Positions 16,037 through 16,913 of a DNA stretch of 16,913 bases are shown here, in pieces. Every line of letters begins with the position of its first letter. The stretch's first letter is position 1. The notes below the pieces were generated by a model, which was not told the origin of the DNA, did no database searches, and worked only from the letters and a program-made list of their open reading frames with translations. Both the position numbers and the translations under genes were made by a program. The stretch is from Fen-1362 sp964597035 (lineage in GTDB: Bacteria > Planctomycetota > Phycisphaerae > Sedimentisphaerales > Anaerobacaceae): assembly GCA_964597035.1 (NCBI GenBank), contig CAZQWM010000050.1:1-16913 (forward strand), in the 5' to 3' direction.

Positions 16037-16075
16037 TTACCATTCCTCGAGATTTCCACGGAAATGCAACTTAAT

Positions 16076-16084
16076 TGTTATAAT
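16076..16084 (+). promoter_or_regulatory. Extended -10 promoter for the 106-aa protein gene
   Basis: TGTTATAAT is a perfect extended -10 element (TGn plus TATAAT). No good -35 box lies upstream, as is usual for this class. Transcription would start near 16091, giving a leader of about 238 nt. Confidence 0.5.
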
Positions 16085-16086
16085 AC

Positions 16087-16292
16087 GGCTCGTGATTAGG
16101 TTTTTGTTTCGGCTGAGGTCGTTGCGTCATTGTATTCGACACGTCCGATAAGCACGAGAAGCCCTTCTATCTACTCGTTTCTGCAGTAAACAGGCCAATA
16201 ATCACTAAGGTAGGTGCAGAAAACCGCCGATTCAAGGGTCAGGCCGGTGCTATTGTCTGACCATTCTGCTGTGCCGGCAATAATAATCAGAC
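16087..16292 (+). promoter_or_regulatory. Structured leader (or small RNA) before the 106-aa gene
   Basis: This gene-free stretch can form several stems: CTCGTG (16089-16094) with CACGAG (16153-16158), TCTGCA (16180-16185) with TGCAGA (16215-16220), and GGTCAG (16237-16242) with CTGACC (16257-16262). A competing stem pairs GTCTGA (16255-16260) with TCAGAC (16287-16292). No known RNA family was recognised. Confidence 0.35.
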
Positions 16293-16328
16293 TGAAATGA
16301 GAGTTATTACCAGTTAAGGAAGTTAGCT

Positions 16329-16649
16329 ATGCTCGGTGACAAGAAATGGATATGGATATTTGAATACGTTCTCGGTCTGGGGCTTCTGGCGATTGCGATG
16401 CCGTTTATCGTCCGCAGTCAGCCGGAATGGAGCGCGGCACACGGCTGGGCATACCTGATTTTCCTCTCCTGTTCGGGCTTCGTGCTCATAAGCTGTGGAA
16501 GCTCAATGCGCCAGCGTATGCAATTGAATAAGCGAGTGACCCAGTTAGAGCAACAGCTCGAAAGCCAAAGGTCCCACCAGAAGCAATCGCAATCATCAAG
16601 CTCAGCAGGCCAGTCCAAAGCAGAGCAATTCATCTCCTCAATGAACTGA
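16329..16649 (+). CDS. Small two-helix membrane protein with coiled-coil tail
   Basis: This 106-aa protein is not assigned to a family. Membrane helices lie at about 8-28 and 39-58. A short heptad-like helix follows (60-85, with NKRVTQLEQQLESQ), and then a Gln/Ser-rich tail. With both ends likely in the cytoplasm, the tail could bind a partner (inference). AAGGAAG lies 6 nt before the ATG, a good ribosome site. The gene is a single unit with an extended -10 promoter far upstream and an intrinsic terminator 69 nt past the stop. Confidence 0.8.
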   Translation: MLGDKKWIWIFEYVLGLGLLAIAMPFIVRSQPEWSAAHGWAYLIFLSCSGFVLISCGSSMRQRMQLNKRVTQLEQQLESQRSHQKQSQSSSSAGQSKAEQFISSMN

Positions 16650-16717
16650 CCGCTGCGAAAACTGCTTTGCATTGTAAAGGGACTATTCGGTCCCGAATCT
16701 GCTTGCCCTGTAAGTTT

Positions 16718-16746
16718 CAACCCGCCGTAAAGGCGGGTTGTTTTTT
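16718..16746 (+). terminator. Intrinsic terminator after the 106-aa protein gene
   Basis: The perfect 9-bp stem CAACCCGCC/GGCGGGTTG has a 5-nt loop and is followed directly by six T. Confidence 0.93.
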
Positions 16747-16758
16747 ATGCCTTCCCGA

Positions 16759-16786
16759 TTGACCCGGTGCCTTTTTCCGCTATACT
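16759..16786 (+). promoter_or_regulatory. Promoter of tRNA-Glu
   Basis: TTGACC and TATACT (5/6 each) are 16 nt apart. The predicted start near 16793 leaves a T-rich leader of about 40 nt before the tRNA. Confidence 0.65.
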
Positions 16787-16835
16787 TATGTTGTTTTAAT
16801 TTTGCTTTTTGCTTTTTTATTTTTAATTTGATTTT

Positions 16836-16908
16836 GCCCCCATCGTCTAGCGGCCTAGGATACCGGGTTCTCATCCCGGCGACAGGGGTTCGAGTCCCCT
16901 TGGGGGTA
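16836..16908 (+). tRNA. tRNA-Glu(CUC)
   Basis: This is a 73-nt tRNA. Acceptor GCCCCCA pairs with TGGGGGT, the discriminator is A, and the anticodon arm is CCGGG-TTCTCAT-CCCGG with anticodon CTC. The T-arm is AGGGG-TTCGAGT-CCCCT. It reads GAG. CCA is not encoded. Confidence 0.96.
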
Positions 16909-16913
16909 TTTTG

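Overview
The window looks like a chromosomal stretch from a member of the Planctomycetota, most probably class Phycisphaerae (Sedimentisphaerales-like). This is inferred from three large exported or membrane proteins that share a tandem EF-hand/dockerin-like module, of the kind common in that group, and from the wide spacing of mostly single-gene units. None of the four tRNA genes encodes its 3' CCA. No phage, plasmid, CRISPR or transposase gene was found.

Left part (1-4600): a decayed tRNA-Ser relic and a 78-bp perfect direct repeat lie on one side of a 1295-aa exported protein. The protein has two six-bladed YWTD propellers, BACON-like domains, one seven-repeat FG-GAP propeller and a dockerin-like end. 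On the other side is an intact tRNA-Ser(GCU) followed by the second copy of the repeat. The repeat carries two perfect hairpins directly after the tRNA 3' end.

Centre (4600-10630): a minus-strand gene encodes a 913-aa protein that joins three membrane helices, a DUF362 domain, an internal dockerin-like module and an SMP-30/gluconolactonase propeller with its metal and active-site residues kept. It has a strong promoter, a hairpin in its leader and an intrinsic terminator. A divergent intergenic region carries tRNA-Tyr(GUA). It is followed by an exported C10-family (streptopain-like) cysteine peptidase with adhesion-type domains and a C-terminal dockerin-like module. The true start of that peptidase is well downstream of the longest open frame, because the longest frame runs through the tRNA.

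Right part (10630-16913): a family 2/21 membrane glycosyltransferase converges on a minus-strand pair. The pair is a small degenerate receiver protein and a diguanylate cyclase whose own N-terminal receiver has lost its phosphorylation residues. Upstream of these, on the same strand but with its own promoter, is a 623-aa membrane protein of unknown function with a helical, TPR-like soluble half. The end holds tRNA-Met(CAU), a structured untranslated stretch, a 106-aa two-helix membrane protein with a terminator, and tRNA-Glu(CUC).

The genes do not form one obvious pathway. Common themes are extracellular binding or degradation (propellers, peptidase, lactonase) and cyclic-di-GMP signalling plus surface glycosylation. 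Most useful for follow-up are the DUF362-dockerin-SMP30 fusion, the paired pseudo-receivers with the GGDEF enzyme, and the tRNA-linked repeat that is better conserved than the tRNA copy beside it.
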